From NCBI GenBank assembly GCA_002104905.1, contig MCFE01000027.1, positions 1 through 64,000 of the forward strand: a stretch of DNA of 64,000 nt. The letters are read 5' to 3'. Position numbers and translations under genes: made by a program. Of the stretch, positions 11,397 through 22,911 are shown piece by piece. Numbering within the stretch: the stretch's first letter is position 1; each line of letters starts with the position of its first letter. Source of the stretch: Basidiobolus meristosporus CBS 931.73 (lineage: Eukaryota; Basidiobolomycota; Basidiobolomycetes; Basidiobolales; Basidiobolaceae). The notes under the pieces were generated by a model. It searched no databases and was not told the origin of the DNA. It was given only the letters and a program-made list of their open reading frames with translations.

Positions 11397-12128
11397 ATGC
11401 TTCGTGGCACCCGGTTGGCCATTCTAGTTCTGGTCTTGTTGGCCTTTGTGTTGACGTTGAGTACATTTTTGAGCGACAAATACAATCCCTTTCACGATGC
11501 GCAGATGAATCGCTTGAGCGCTCCTGAACTCGATTCACGTCCAATCCCTGCTACTCTGGAAAACCTTGGCTCAATCAAATTTGGGGACGCAGAGGTGATC
11601 ATGGGTAAGCTAGGAAACGCCACGGCTAGGTATGTCTTTCAAGTTGGAGTGAACAGCAACCTTTCAGAAGTTTAATTTCCAGCCACAATACTTCGTAGAG
11701 CTGAGCTTGGAAGAGCTACATGGCATCTGGTGCATACGATGGCTGCTAGATTCCCTGAATACCCTACGCAACAGCAACAGCAAAGTTTGCTCCAATTCTT
11801 CCATCTACTCTCTACCTTGTATCCTTGCGGCGATTGGTAAGTTTTCCTTGCAGTGTTCGCGAAGAATGTGAAACTCATCTGTCCATAGCGCCGAAGAATT
11901 CCAAAAACTACTGAAACAGAATCCTCCACAGGTAAGCGAGGTTGGGACGGCGATTATCCGGAATTCGCCTATTAACACGAGCCCCCTTTCTTTTAGGTGA
12001 GCTCCAGAGAGGCCGCGTCTCAGTGGGCTTGTGGTATCCACAACCTAGTCAACAAGCGGCTAAGGAAGCCGCAATTCGATTGTAGCACAGTGGCAGAACG
12101 CTGGAAGTGCGGATGTACCGACGAGTAG
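11397..12128 (+). CDS. ERV2: Erv2-type FAD sulfhydryl oxidase of the ER
   Basis: Generates disulfides in the secretory pathway by passing electrons from thiols through FAD to oxygen. Exons 11397-11629, 11699-11836, 11889-11931, 11997-12128 give 181 residues (yeast Erv2 is 196). An N-terminal signal anchor (~residues 7-25, LAILVLVLLAFVLTLSTFL) is followed by the Erv/ALR domain: AELGRATWHLVHTMAARFP, the catalytic YPCGDC pair (C121/C124), the FAD-binding WACGIHNLVNKRL, and FDCSTVAERWKCGCTD with the CGC shuttle-like pair near the C terminus seen in Erv2. The intron 1 acceptor is TTCGTAG at 11698; nearer AG choices put a stop in frame. Convergent with ARP2 (298 nt gap). Confidence 0.92.
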
Positions 12129-12426
12129 CAAAGCCCACTCAGTTGGATTGCTTTCGAGAGATCTCTTTATTGGTTCATAAAGTTTGGAATTGGAATAAAG
12201 TGATTGGCAAAAGACATTCATGTCTCGTTTTGGGGTGAGGAGATAGGAAGAGGTGAAAGAAGGGGGTCAGCCGAAGGAGAAGTTCGAATGCATTATTTGT
12301 GGAGTGCGAAAAGATGATGGGATTTATGGTTCTCTTTACGAAGGAATCTTAATTTTGGGGTCCCATGAGCTTATCCTATAGGCATGGAGGAATGGTTAGC
12401 ATGTGCCACGACACTTGGCGATGTAT

Positions 12427-14144
12427 TCAACGTACCAAGGATCTAACTCCTTGTTCTTCCCACTCCTCCTTGGATATCCAGGAGTATGGTCTGTCCTTCA
12501 GAACTTGAGCCAACACGGCACCACCAAGGAAGACCATGTGCTTACGGCGTGGAGGATCATCAATTTGAAGCTTGAATTTCTATGGTGGATGCGTTAGTCC
12601 TAGCCGAGTGGCTACTAGAATGATGCTACTGACACTTAATCTGGACACATCCCCGTTGAGTGTCTTGGACAGGTACAGCTGCTTGACCTCCTTCTCAAGT
12701 CTAGATGGCAATCCTGGATACATGGAAGAACCACCAGATAACACGACATGCTTGTACAGCTCCGAACGGATGTCGATATCAGCGGCCTGGATAGTGTTGT
12801 ATAGCATCTCTAAAGGTTGAGAGGTTTGGTCAACAAAGGCTCTCCGAGGGATTTCTCGTAGCAGGTTTCTTACCGGCAACACCGGGCGATTCGACATCAA
12901 TAAGATGTGGCTGGAATAGACATTCGGGGGCTTCAAACCGCTCAGAGCCGACCTTGAACACTCTTCCATCAGGGAGCTAGAGCAATGGATACGGTGAGTC
13001 TCGATAAGGTAACCATTGGGGCCTCGGGTCACTTACAGTATAGCTTTCCACTAAAACGGTGGTTTCGGTAGCCAGCTTTTTGTCCAAATCCAAATCATAA
13101 CTAGCCATGTGCGTCAGCATTGAGGGTAACTGAAGCGATTCCTAAGCATATCCAATTACCTGACATAGCATAGCTTCTCCTTGATCTGGCGAGCCGTTTC
13201 AAAATCAGCAGTTCTGTTGAGATTGTATCCGCGGTGTTGTAGGAGCTTGATCAGATATCTAGTAACATCTCTACCGGCGACATCCAAACGATGCGTCAAA
13301 TGAGGTAGAGAGTAACCTTGGTAGACTGGGATAATATGGGTGACACCGTCACCAGAGTCGACAACCACACCGGTAAGGAGACCTAAGGTATATCTGTTAG
13401 CACGCCTTGCTAGCTGCCAACGGAAGCAGAATAGCTCTACCTTGAGCATACAGGGTCAAAACAGCCTGAATGGCGACATATATGCTCTGGAAACCATATT
13501 CCTCGAACATCACTTCGGCCATCTTCTCGCGATTAGCCTTAGGGTTCATAGGGGGCTCCGTCAATAGGATACGGCAATCCTTGGGGTCCACCTTGAGTTT
13601 CTCGTAGAAGGTGTAATCCCACAAGTGTCTCATATCTTCCCAGTTACGGATGATTCCGTTCTCCAGAGGATACGACATTTGCAAGATGGAACGAAGTTCA
13701 GTGGCTTCATCTCCCACCATAATATCCTTGACCTCAACGTCGCCGACCTTTTCTTCAGCACGAAGAATAGGTCTTCCGACTACAGAGGGGAATACATGTT
13801 CAGGGAAGTTCGAACCGGCATAGCCGACTTTGGCAAACTAAGCGAATAATAGTTGGTTAATAAAGTCCAGGAATGTATGTGGAGAAGGATCCTGAAGGTT
13901 TTGAGGAATGACGGGTAAAGTGGTATTGTTATATACGAGAACGCGCCAAGCTACCGCCCACAAATTACTAACTAGTTGATTTAGATGAAGAAGCATCCAA
14001 GTGGGAGCCACTCGAACTCATTTGTGCAACAGCTTATCCGAGAAATGGTGGTGACCAGGTGAAGGGGCAGATGGCCAGTCTTGACCAGATTACGAAACTT
14101 ACCCCGGTACCGTTATCAACAACGAGAATTTTCGATGCGTCCAT
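12427..14144 (-). CDS. ARP2: Actin-related protein 2 (Arp2/3 complex)
   Basis: Arp2 with Arp3 forms the template for branched actin filaments, used at endocytic patches. Seven exons, coding order 14144-14103, 13837-13441, 13382-13160, 13100-13037, 12976-12874, 12809-12634, 12579-12427, give 385 residues. Arp2 rather than actin is shown by [52 protein letters not shown], the ATP-binding [28 protein letters not shown] and the ending [12 protein letters not shown]…RSLVR. Intron 1 is long for this locus (265 nt). All splice phases join without a lesion, so the gene appears intact. Confidence 0.95.
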
Positions 14145-14544
14145 GAAGTATTGATTACTCTTTCTAACAAAAAAAGCAAAGCGCTATGATGTAAGAGAAC
14201 TATCGAAGAGCCAGGGAGAACGATGTTTAAAATACTTGGCAAAAGTATGAAGTGTAGTACTTACTCTTCGCTAACGTTCGAATGCTATAGCGATTCCACG
14301 CAATACGTCAACTCTATCAACAACTCATACCAGGGGTATTCCAGATCATCGAGCCATCCAATTAATTTGCAACAATCCAACAATTTTTGAAGTTCATTTC
14401 CCGGCTATCTTAATCACAAACCACTAAGTGCATGAGTAAAGTGTATCATGAACTGATTCAGGTTTATTGGTAGCGAGCTTTGTCTTTCAGTGTAACTTAA
14501 AAGCGAAATACAGAGTATTCAGAAGAAAGATTCATGCTTCGGAA
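14145..14544. other. Gap between ARP2 and PMT4
   Basis: The 400 bp hold the ARP2 promoter and the PMT4 3' end (both minus strand). No other feature is seen. Confidence 0.4.
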
Positions 14545-17308
14545 TCATTTAGCAAAATGGAAATCCCACGAGTCCAGCCACTTTCTAGCCAGCACTTGAT
14601 CAACGTCAAGTCCCACATGTCCGTAAGTCAATGGAGCAAAGAATACGAACAAACCGACTTGGGCGCCGATGATCAAAAGAGCCGCCAAGTAGGCAACCCA
14701 ACCAGCTCTTGGCCTATAAACAGGGACAAGATCTCCCTTGGCAGGCAAAGATATAGGATATTCAATACCCTTAATAAAGATGAACTGGAACAACACACCA
14801 ACAACCATGTAGTTCAACACGATGGCTGGGAGATAATGGTGAAGGAACAAAGAGCGTCCCATCAAGAAGAATGGGAAATAGTGAAGTGCCCATCCCAGCA
14901 AGAGGTAGCCGCCAACATTGTGAAGACGCTTTCTAAGGACTATTAAAGTGTTAGGTAAACTTGACATTCAAATGCGGGCCGACTTGAGAAACACTTACTT
15001 GGATCAATCAAATGGAAGTTTCTTCTTAAAGCAAGCTGATCAGCAAAAAGTACACCGATAAAGGCAGTGAGCGCAAGGTATCCAAACACCCAACCAAATG
15101 GATTGGGCAGGAAGTAGATTTGGCTACGGTCCGATCCCCTGGTCCAGAATGAGATACCGCGGATGACGAATGGCCAAGAGATGGGCTGGGATTGGAACGG
15201 ATGAGTGGCGACAAGTTGAGAGTTTTGAGCAATCATCTTCTTTTGCAATTCCCAGAATTTAACAAAGAAATTCAGATGCTGCACTGGACGTGGCACAAAC
15301 GTCTCGTCTGTTGTGTCTTTGCCAATGATCTCATCAATTGTCCAAATGTTCGTGTTGTCCTTGGGATTCTTATTTCCATTCACCTCTTGTTGGCCAGAGG
15401 CCCAGTCAGGTAAGGCCTCACCGTGTGTCCACAGGGCAACGCCGGTGTCCAGGTGGATGAATTTGACGCCGCTCGACTTGGTCTTTAAGGTAGCATCATC
15501 AGAAACACCATCCTCGATAGAGATCCTGAAAAGAGTCTCGTTGAAACGGGAAGTGTCATCGATAGGGATGGTGGTGAACTCAGTGTTGGTAGGCATCAAA
15601 GGCGAAGCAACATCGTGGGTAAGAAGGATCGAGCCAGTTCCGATATGCACTAGTTGGATGATGTCGCCATTCTTGACCTTGGGCATTTCATCCTCATAAT
15701 CCTCCTCGAATAGCTCTCTGCCAGGTCTGATTGTCCAATGGTTGTTGGGGTCTTCTTTGTGAGGATATCCAGTCACTTGCTGGCCTTGGCTACTAATTCT
15801 TCCGTCATCATATCTAAGAGGGTATCTTAGTGGATGCGAGTGAAGATACACCTTGGTGCCTTTGTGCAGGAGAGTGATGTTATCGAAATATCTGACATCT
15901 AAATGCATGTCGGTTAAAACAGAGTTCACTCAGAACAGGGCAGATGTTAGGAGATTTACCCATGCTATTTGCGTGCATGTCGTTTCCTTCTAAAGTAGCT
16001 TGGAAAGAATTGCTCATGAAAGCGTCCCCAGTACCACTCTTTGTTAAGATAGCAAAGTGAATGTAGAAGAAAGATAGATAGATGATCACAGGTACAACGA
16101 TCAAGCTAAGAGCACGGGCCATGAAATGCTTGCCCACTTGACCCTGAAATGACGATCACACGTTAGTGGCCGATCTACATGAACATACAGACAAAAGGAC
16201 ACGAACCAGAGTCAGTCCACGGCGAACATCGAGGAGTCTCCACAAATCCATCAACACACAGATTCCAATCAGACCTACAACAAATAAGCCAACCATCTTT
16301 ACGCTGTGCGCACGGTTTGAGATTAGCTTTTCGAAGTCACGCTGATAATCGAACGAAGATGTTACCTGGTGGTGAGAGCGATATTCACACCAGTGGCCAA
16401 GAGCCAGAACCACCATTCACCGGAGAAGGATCTACATGACGGATATAGTTAGGTACGGGATAGGTGTACACAAAATGACCAAATTGACAATACCTATTGC
16501 GGAGTTTGTAAAATCTGACATAGGAGTAGATGGCAAGAGCCATGAACAAGATCAAAATACTATCCAGTAGGATAAGTCGAGATTGTGTGACCAAGGTGTT
16601 ATCTTATGGTAGCGAACTCGTTAGGTTGGTGAAATGACAGTATCCGACAAGGGCGACACCTACCAAAGATAACCAAGCAAGCGCACACGGTACAGGCGAC
16701 GATGGAGAACCCACACTCACGAAGAGTTTCATACACCACGGGGACGAGAAGAGAGCCGAATACAGCGAGAAGACTTCTCAAAGGAATGTAGGGAACATTT
16801 TCTGTTTGATAGCTGTTTCCAATCTCTTCAAACAAGAAATGTCCGTCAAAACCCACGAACCAGCCCATCGCGGCGATGAGTAACTTTGCAAGCGGAGGGT
16901 GAACGTCAAAGAAATATTCACGGCGCAAGTAGTAGCTACCGAATTTTCCGAAATGAACCTCATCAAAACTACACAGAGTCAGTAAATCAACGTCTACACT
17001 TGGAGGAATGTGCGCGGGAAAACTACTGACACTACTTCATTGGGCTCGTGAATCTTGTAAAAGCGGGTGGCGAATGCTAGCACTGTCAACACCGCTAGCA
17101 CGATGCAGGAATTTCTTTTTGTGCTGGAGGAGCCTGTTTGCTAAATGAAGACGAGTCAATTATCGGAAAGATGAGGAAGTTATGAGATCCGAGAATATAC
17201 CTTAAACTTGGACTCTTCAGCAGTTTGGGATGCCAGATCATTGGTTTTCAGCGACTTTTCGCCTTCAACTGCTCTACGGCGTAGAGAGCTCTCGCCAGTC
17301 GATGTCAT
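14545..17308 (-). CDS. PMT4: Protein O-mannosyltransferase, Pmt4/POMT1 class
   Basis: ER membrane enzyme that transfers mannose from dolichyl-phosphate-mannose to Ser/Thr. Nine exons, coding order 17308-17201, 17140-17031, 16968-16664, 16602-16494, 16431-16366, 16303-16207, 16143-15960, 15898-14999, 14939-14545, give 757 residues. The first lumenal loop has the catalytic DE (FDEVHFGKFGSYY) and FFDVHPPLAKLL. The central loop holds MIR repeats with YDDGRISSQGQQVTGY, which separates Pmt4 from Pmt1/Pmt2. The C-terminal half has membrane spans such as HNVGGYLLLGWALHYFPFFL. Exon junctions keep phase throughout. The splice after GLTL uses GTTCGT, a weak donor. The C terminus ends without an ER-retention motif. 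Confidence 0.92.
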
Positions 17309-18256
17309 CTCGTACAGCTACTTGGTGCTACGAGGTGAACAATATAAAGACTGACCCATTGTGCTTTACTCCCCTAGAAGCAAATTTGACCAATGGCCAG
17401 GCTCCATCGCATCGAATTCCACATAGGCCCGATCTTGTGTAAACAAAAGACACGCTTAACAAATCGAACAAAAAGGCAATGATGTCCATAATTCTAGATT
17501 GTCTGATATGGCGAATCAACACATGGGGAAGCAGCGAGTCTTCGTCTAGCGCGCTAAAAAAACCCGACCCTGAGTTATAACTGGAGGAGTGGATCTGATC
17601 CTGCAGTGGTGGATGATGGTTGTGGTTTCAATGAAATTTCCGAGGGACTTCTCCGAGGGACTTGATCAAACTGGTCTCATTGCATCAGCGATATCGTTTG
17701 GGATGGCCAAGAAGACCAGGAATCTGTTGACTACGCGTATGCCCAATATGGTATTAACTCTGATTCAGGAGGAATCTGGTGGCGCCAAGACATTAAGTAT
17801 CCCTTAACATGATTCCCTTTCTCATCATCCCAAGCGCAAGCATAAGCACTAATATGAGCCAGAATGAATGAGCTTCTCTACGTCGAAGACCTCTTGTTGA
17901 AACGAGCCTGCCACCAAGCCAAGCAATGTGGAGAGACTGCTCAGTCTGCACTGACACCAAAGCTACGTCATAACGGTGGCCAGCTTCCAAATGAGGTAAG
18001 CTTATTTACGTGCACTTGTTGAAGTTTAATCTCACCAGCACCAGCAGCACCATGATTCAGTGATTTGCCGGGGTCAGGGCCATAATATTTCCAAATGAAT
18101 AGCAAACACACCATTGCTCAATGCAGTGAGATACATGGGGTATGCCGGACAATGTGCTGGACAGCGCTTGGATTTGGAATACTGGACAGAACACAATCGA
18201 AAAATACGCCTGAGATAGACAAGTAATAGATAACAAGAAACAAATATGGACACCTG

Positions 18257-18347
18257 CAATAGGGATGGACAAGAAATATAGGATCTATGGCAATAGGGAT
18301 ATACAAGAAATATAGGATCCATGGCAACGGAGATAGACAAGAACTAT
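18257..18347. repeat. 34-bp tandem repeat, ~2.7 copies
   Basis: Unit of 34 bp containing GGACAAGAAATATAGGATC; copies at 18257-18290 and 18291-18324 plus a partial copy. More degenerate copies of the ATAGACAAG core extend leftward to about 18212. Confidence 0.85.
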
Positions 18348-18546
18348 GCGGCAATCATACTGGAGGCTAAATTCACAGATGCATACTCATTTATGCTGGT
18401 ATTGTCTCAATCATTCGAATCGTTGGGTTGTGAGTCAAGGTCAGTTGGGATCAGCAGCAATGCTGTAGCCAACTGCCGTACCCCTCTTCAATTAAATACA
18501 AATCTGACTCAATATTCTCGCCGTTAATGATGATGACCCTAACCTT

Positions 18547-18588
18547 CAATTTCCCTCAATTTCCCTCAATTTCCCTCAACTTCCCCTA
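18547..18588 (+). repeat. 10-bp tandem repeat (CAATTTCCCT)
   Basis: Three perfect copies of CAATTTCCCT followed by a degenerate fourth, a pyrimidine-rich simple repeat. Confidence 0.85.
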
Positions 18589-19025
18589 CCTCGCTAATAT
18601 TACAATAGTGGTTTCTTTTTTTAGACAGCTAGGTGGTAATTGTTTTAGTCCTTGTCTGATTAAGAAAACCAGAGTGTCTCAGTCAGTTAGGGCAATAAGC
18701 GATTCCTCGTTAACGATGTTTAATCTGGCCACGATGTCTCCTAAATCAACATTACGGTGTGTGGAGAGGGAGTTTGGGGAATTGCCATCATTAACCTTGT
18801 TGAATCACGAGAAAGGGGCTTCTTTTTGCTCATTATCCAAGTTTCAGTAGATTTCCAACTGGCTGGGGCGGGATACGCTGCAGTACTTATATCTCCATCA
18901 TTCGCAGATCTAGCACTCGACTACTTATCTTCTCAGGATTAACTTTCAACCACTCCGCCGCTTTACTCCACACCCGCATTTTCGAGCACACGAACCAACC
19001 CATAGATCAAGCCAAGATCCTGGTC

Positions 19026-20498
19026 ATGAATTTTGGATACCCTTTGTCAAGCCCTTCCCCGTACGACCACGCCTCCAACATCCCCATGTTCGAAACGTTC
19101 CACCAATCCCCACACGGTGAATTTCGCACCTCATTTTACAACCCTTTCGAAGTGAAAACACGCAAGCGGACCAAAAAGAGCCAGTTCAAGGTGCTGGAGC
19201 GCACTTTCCACGAGAACCCGAAGCCCAACAGCGTCTTGAGGAAGCAGCTGGCCCAGGAGCTGGGGATGACTCCACGGGGGGTGCAAGTATGGTTTCAGAA
19301 TCGACGTGCCAAAGCTAAGAACCAACGCATGAGTGGCGAGGCAAACAATGTGACTTCTGATCTTCAAGCTGATGATGCGAGAGATGCCGCGATGAACGGG
19401 CCCAATCAGCCTTCCAAAAATGGAACCGACTGCGAACCTAGCACGCCAAATGGAACCGATGCAAGCCATTCAAGCATCCATATGGAGAAGGTCCCACAGC
19501 CGTCAGATCGCACCCGGGACTCGGTTCTACTCTCTGCGTTCGACCTCAATAATGCCTACTTCGCCACTCAAGAGAACCCCAAAGGATCAGACAACTATCA
19601 TTTCTCGAGCCCCCCACGAGAGACCGCTCGCAAGCCAAGGCAAAGGCCGAACCCAGAGGCATTGAAGATCGCCTCCACCCCGGAGCAGTACGAAATGATG
19701 CTGCATCAGCACCAGGCCCGTCGAGAGCAGCAAAAGATGCTTCAGCACAAAAAGTCCCTAGAGTCACAGCTCTATTATCAGCAACAGAACTACGGCCACC
19801 TGGGTGAGGTTGATAATCGCATGCAAGAGCTCCGTCATCGCAGCCATTCACTTGTAGGCCACAAGTCGGAGTACAATCACTACGGTCCACTGTCAGCAAG
19901 CGATGCCTCTGAATACTCCACTGATTTGTTCAGCCCAATGTCCGGAATCATGAACAACTCTGAGCCGGCGCCACTGACTCCTATGACTGCGGCCTCCATG
20001 CCAGAGCATCTCCACAGTTATATGAACCCTTTTAGTCCAGGCTATCATACACCGAACGAGTCAGGGGAGAATTTCCAGACGATGACCACCAGACGCAACT
20101 CCTGCCCACCAGAGTTTATGGCGGCGTTTGCGGATATGCACTACATGCCCGAAGAAAAGCCACACCTCGCCACGATAGTGGAGGATGAAGCTAACGCTGG
20201 GCTTCAAACAGAACTCGGTGATGGGGAACACAGATTTCCGAACCAATCTAGGTATGTGCTTGAGGTGAATTCGTATCCACGGTCAGGTGCCGCCTCTTCA
20301 TCCATGCAATCGGAATCGAACCCAGCTGAGGCTGACTACGAACGACTTAATGCGCGGCGGCAATCCGAACCACGTATGAATAGACTGCACACACAATTCC
20401 ACCACTCTGCGCCCACAAACCCTACCGCAAGCCTGCTTCGCGGCCACAGTTTTGACTCGACCATGTGGCAGCATGGAAGAGATTTGCGAAGATATTGA
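19026..20498 (+). CDS. Homeodomain transcription factor 1 (490 aa)
   Basis: Intronless gene for a nuclear DNA-binding protein. The homeodomain spans ~residues 45-101, with a basic N-terminal arm (KTRKRTKK), helix 1 FKVLERTFHENPKPN and recognition helix GVQVWFQNRRAKAKNQ (Trp89, Phe90, Asn92, Arg94). It is a typical 60-residue domain, not TALE. Downstream are a Gln-rich, probably helical stretch (~residues 225-265, YEMMLHQHQARREQQ…), Ser/Pro-rich disordered sequence and RRNSCPPEFMAAFADMHYMP. Resemblance is to fungal Pho2/Yox1-class homeodomain proteins, but orthology is not clear. The start is the first ATG in frame. Confidence 0.88.
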   Translation: MNFGYPLSSPSPYDHASNIPMFETFHQSPHGEFRTSFYNPFEVKTRKRTKKSQFKVLERTFHENPKPNSVLRKQLAQELGMTPRGVQVWFQNRRAKAKNQRMSGEANNVTSDLQADDARDAAMNGPNQPSKNGTDCEPSTPNGTDASHSSIHMEKVPQPSDRTRDSVLLSAFDLNNAYFATQENPKGSDNYHFSSPPRETARKPRQRPNPEALKIASTPEQYEMMLHQHQARREQQKMLQHKKSLESQLYYQQQNYGHLGEVDNRMQELRHRSHSLVGHKSEYNHYGPLSASDASEYSTDLFSPMSGIMNNSEPAPLTPMTAASMPEHLHSYMNPFSPGYHTPNESGENFQTMTTRRNSCPPEFMAAFADMHYMPEEKPHLATIVEDEANAGLQTELGDGEHRFPNQSRYVLEVNSYPRSGAASSSMQSESNPAEADYERLNARRQSEPRMNRLHTQFHHSAPTNPTASLLRGHSFDSTMWQHGRDLRRY

Positions 20499-20601
20499 TT
20501 GGCGTTCTCTACGACAATGACAAAGCAGTGAAGCTTTCTGGGGACGCGCAAGCCCTCATTGACATTTTGGTAATTTATTTAATCTTTCGCTGCCAGCCAT
20601 C

Positions 20602-20659
20602 TGGAGTGTGCAACTGCTTTGTGATCTTGCTGGAGTGTGCAACTGCTTTGTGATCTCGC
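20602..20659 (+). repeat. 29-bp direct tandem duplication
   Basis: Two near-identical 29-bp copies (TGGAGTGTGCAACTGCTTTG…) at 20602-20630 and 20631-20659, differing near the end (CTTGC versus CTCGC). It lies in the 3' flank of homeodomain gene 1. Confidence 0.9.
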
Positions 20660-21081
20660 ATCACATATTATCTTCACATATATCATCGATTCGTATCGTC
20701 GCACTCCCGGCGTTGATTATCATTCTTGCTATCTCCACCCTATGTCCTCTGGGAGATCAGCTGGCTTTATCACTACTTGATCGTGAAACGCAACCACATA
20801 TCTGTGGCACATCATGGCGAGCTCCATCAAATTTAGAATAGTGAAACAATAAAGCGCATGTGACTAATTGATTTGGTGGGATTGGCGTGGAGGGATATGG
20901 TTGTTATCTTAAACACGATTCCCCTGAGAGTGTTTCACAGCCACCCTGGTCTGTGTCAGGAGGTTGTGTTGCTCGCCGGATCAGGGGGATATTAGGCGGC
21001 TTTATTATTGTGCGGACTTGTGGGGGTAAGGGTGGAGGCAGGTGCAAGGTATATGTTACATTTTAAATGCGGGATGTTGGA
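20660..21081. other. Intergenic between homeodomain gene 1 and BAT
   Basis: Convergent 3' flanks; no gene or structural RNA is seen. Confidence 0.4.
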
Positions 21082-22161
21082 TTAGATCCCCTCACGTGGG
21101 GTCATCCATCCGAGCTTGTCCTCGATAATCCCGTTTTGGATATCTCGTACAGCTTGGTACAATCTTTGGAAGCCAACGTCCAACTCCTCCTTTTCGCTGG
21201 TAACGATAACCTTACTGCCGCGGACAACGGTCTTGATGGGAGTAACCACCACCGCGGTGCCGCATGCAGCAATCTCCTGGAACTTACCGTCCTCGATCTC
21301 CTGGAACGCTACGGGACGAACCTCAACACGCCATCCAAAAGACTTGGCAAGCTCGCACAGAGATTGGCGGGTGATGGATTGCAGAATAGAGGCCGAGTCG
21401 GGAGTAACCAGAGTGAATTTTTCTCCATCCGAGTCATCATGAGTAATAGCCACGAAGTTGGAGGTGGCGAACTCCTCGACGTAGCTGTGGGATTTCGCGT
21501 CCAAAAAGAGCGTGATCGGGAACCCTTGCTTGTATGCTTCGATGTTGGAAATGATACAGGGTGCGTAGTTTCCACCCACCTTGGCCGAGCCAACCCCTTG
21601 GGGCGCAGTACGGTCGAAGTCCTCAACCACAAACGCTGGCACTGGCTTGATGCCGCCTTTGTAGTAATCTCCAACAGGGACACAGAACACAATGAATGTA
21701 TACTCCTCAGCTGGTCGGATGCCAACCTGGGGGCCGGATCCGATGAGGAGTGGGCGAATGTAAAGGGAGCCACCACATCCGAAGGGAGGGACATAGGCAA
21801 TGTTTTCCTTCACAACGCGTTCGACTGCCTCCACGAACATATCCACGGAGGGGGCCTGCATGGTAGTAGCTTTCGCCGAGTGTTGCATACGTTCAGCGTT
21901 GGCCTTGGCACGGAAGATGCGCACCTTGCCATCTTTACCACGGAAGGCCTTTAATCCTTCAAAGCACTCCTGCCCGTAGTGGAGAGCGGTGGCGGCGATG
22001 TGAAGGGTGATGTAAGGCTCGAAAACGGACTCGCCTTGGCACCATTCGCCGTTGCGCCAGATATACTTGACATGGCACCTTGTCGGGCGATAGCTAAAAT
22101 CCAAATTCGCCCAGTCCAAGTCAACTACCTCATTCGCTTGGTTCAGCTCCTCGACAGCCAT
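21082..22161 (-). CDS. BAT1: Branched-chain amino acid aminotransferase
   Basis: PLP class IV transaminase interconverting Leu/Ile/Val with their 2-oxo acids. Intronless, 359 residues from the ATG at 22161; the frame is open further upstream only through a TTG. The PLP lysine is K194 in GVGSAKVGGNYAP. Other family landmarks are HYGQECFEGLKAFRG, SLYIRPLLIGSGP, EEFATSNFVAI and AACGTAVVVTPI. The first residues do not look like a mitochondrial presequence, so a cytosolic form is more likely. A TATAAATT element sits about 32-39 nt upstream of the ATG, which implies a short leader and supports this start. Confidence 0.93.
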   Translation of the reverse strand: MAVEELNQANEVVDLDWANLDFSYRPTRCHVKYIWRNGEWCQGESVFEPYITLHIAATALHYGQECFEGLKAFRGKDGKVRIFRAKANAERMQHSAKATTMQAPSVDMFVEAVERVVKENIAYVPPFGCGGSLYIRPLLIGSGPQVGIRPAEEYTFIVFCVPVGDYYKGGIKPVPAFVVEDFDRTAPQGVGSAKVGGNYAPCIISNIEAYKQGFPITLFLDAKSHSYVEEFATSNFVAITHDDSDGEKFTLVTPDSASILQSITRQSLCELAKSFGWRVEVRPVAFQEIEDGKFQEIAACGTAVVVTPIKTVVRGSKVIVTSEKEELDVGFQRLYQAVRDIQNGIIEDKLGWMTPREGI

Positions 22162-22192
22162 CTTGATGTTTGTTCCCTGGTGCCTCCACTCC

Positions 22193-22200
22193 AATTTATA
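22193..22200 (-). promoter_or_regulatory. TATA element of the aminotransferase gene
   Basis: TATAAATT on the minus strand about 32-39 nt upstream of the ATG at 22161, a position shared by other genes in this window. Confidence 0.5.
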
Positions 22201-22911
22201 ATGAGGCCGATGCGGAACATGTCGGATGATGGATCTAATCGATGCTGTCTACCTTATTTGGGCCTAAAAGTGGTAGTGCTGTTATCAATGAAACGAGTCC
22301 AACTACCGACCTCGTAACCAATGGTGTTGTGCATTTGTCACCTTTACTACTGATGAGTTGCTCATTTCTGCCGAATTTTCCAATTTTGGTACGAGATTGA
22401 GTGCGCGACGGGTGGAGCTGAGCCTTCGAGCTAATATACCGGATATGTCAATCTATCCATCCCCTCCAATCTGATAGGGTGAGCAAACCCAAACCATAGG
22501 AAATGGGAGGATTCCGGCCAAGATCAGCATTTTCTCCCAAGAAAGTCCAAATAGACTATCTGCTTGAAACACACAATGCGCATCCAGTCGCAATATTAAC
22601 TTATTGTTGGCCTGGTGGTAACTTATTCCCCTTGCATGTAGCTTTACAATCCTGTCATGAAATTCTCCGAGCCTAACAGATCTATTAAGCTCCCTGCTTA
22701 ATATCTCTACAATCACAAGTGCATTGTAATGAGCGCGTGAAGTATAAAACCTACAGTTCAGTTTCGAGTTTCTTCAGCATCTCTTCACTGCTCCAGTAGT
22801 CCATTCGCCTCACTTAACCCCGTCGGCAAGATATTCTTCAGATTCGGTAGCTCCCGCCTCAACCACTCGTCGATAAGGAAACATATTCGCGATTCTAGAA
22901 ACTTGTCTATC
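22201..22911. other. Divergent intergenic region, BAT / tyrosinase
   Basis: Promoters of both genes. TATAAAA at 22743-22749 on the plus strand lies about 165 nt upstream of the tyrosinase ATG. The minus-strand open frame at 22453-22716 shows no recognisable protein. Confidence 0.4.

Larger units (their letters stand above)
17309..19025. other. Gene-poor interval with repeats and a possible remnant
   Basis: No supported gene. Around 17575-17810 on the plus strand an open stretch (containing DDGCGFNEISEGLL, then after a stop DYAYAQYGINSDSGGIWW) looks like broken coding sequence of unknown family. A 34-bp tandem repeat and a 10-bp repeat are listed separately. The right end must hold the promoter of homeodomain gene 1. 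Confidence 0.35.

Noticed and set aside
21067-21954. 295-codon plus-strand open frame opposite the aminotransferase
   Set aside because: It is a mirror of the strongly conserved BAT coding strand, has no domain and no plausible promoter; antisense artefact of codon bias.
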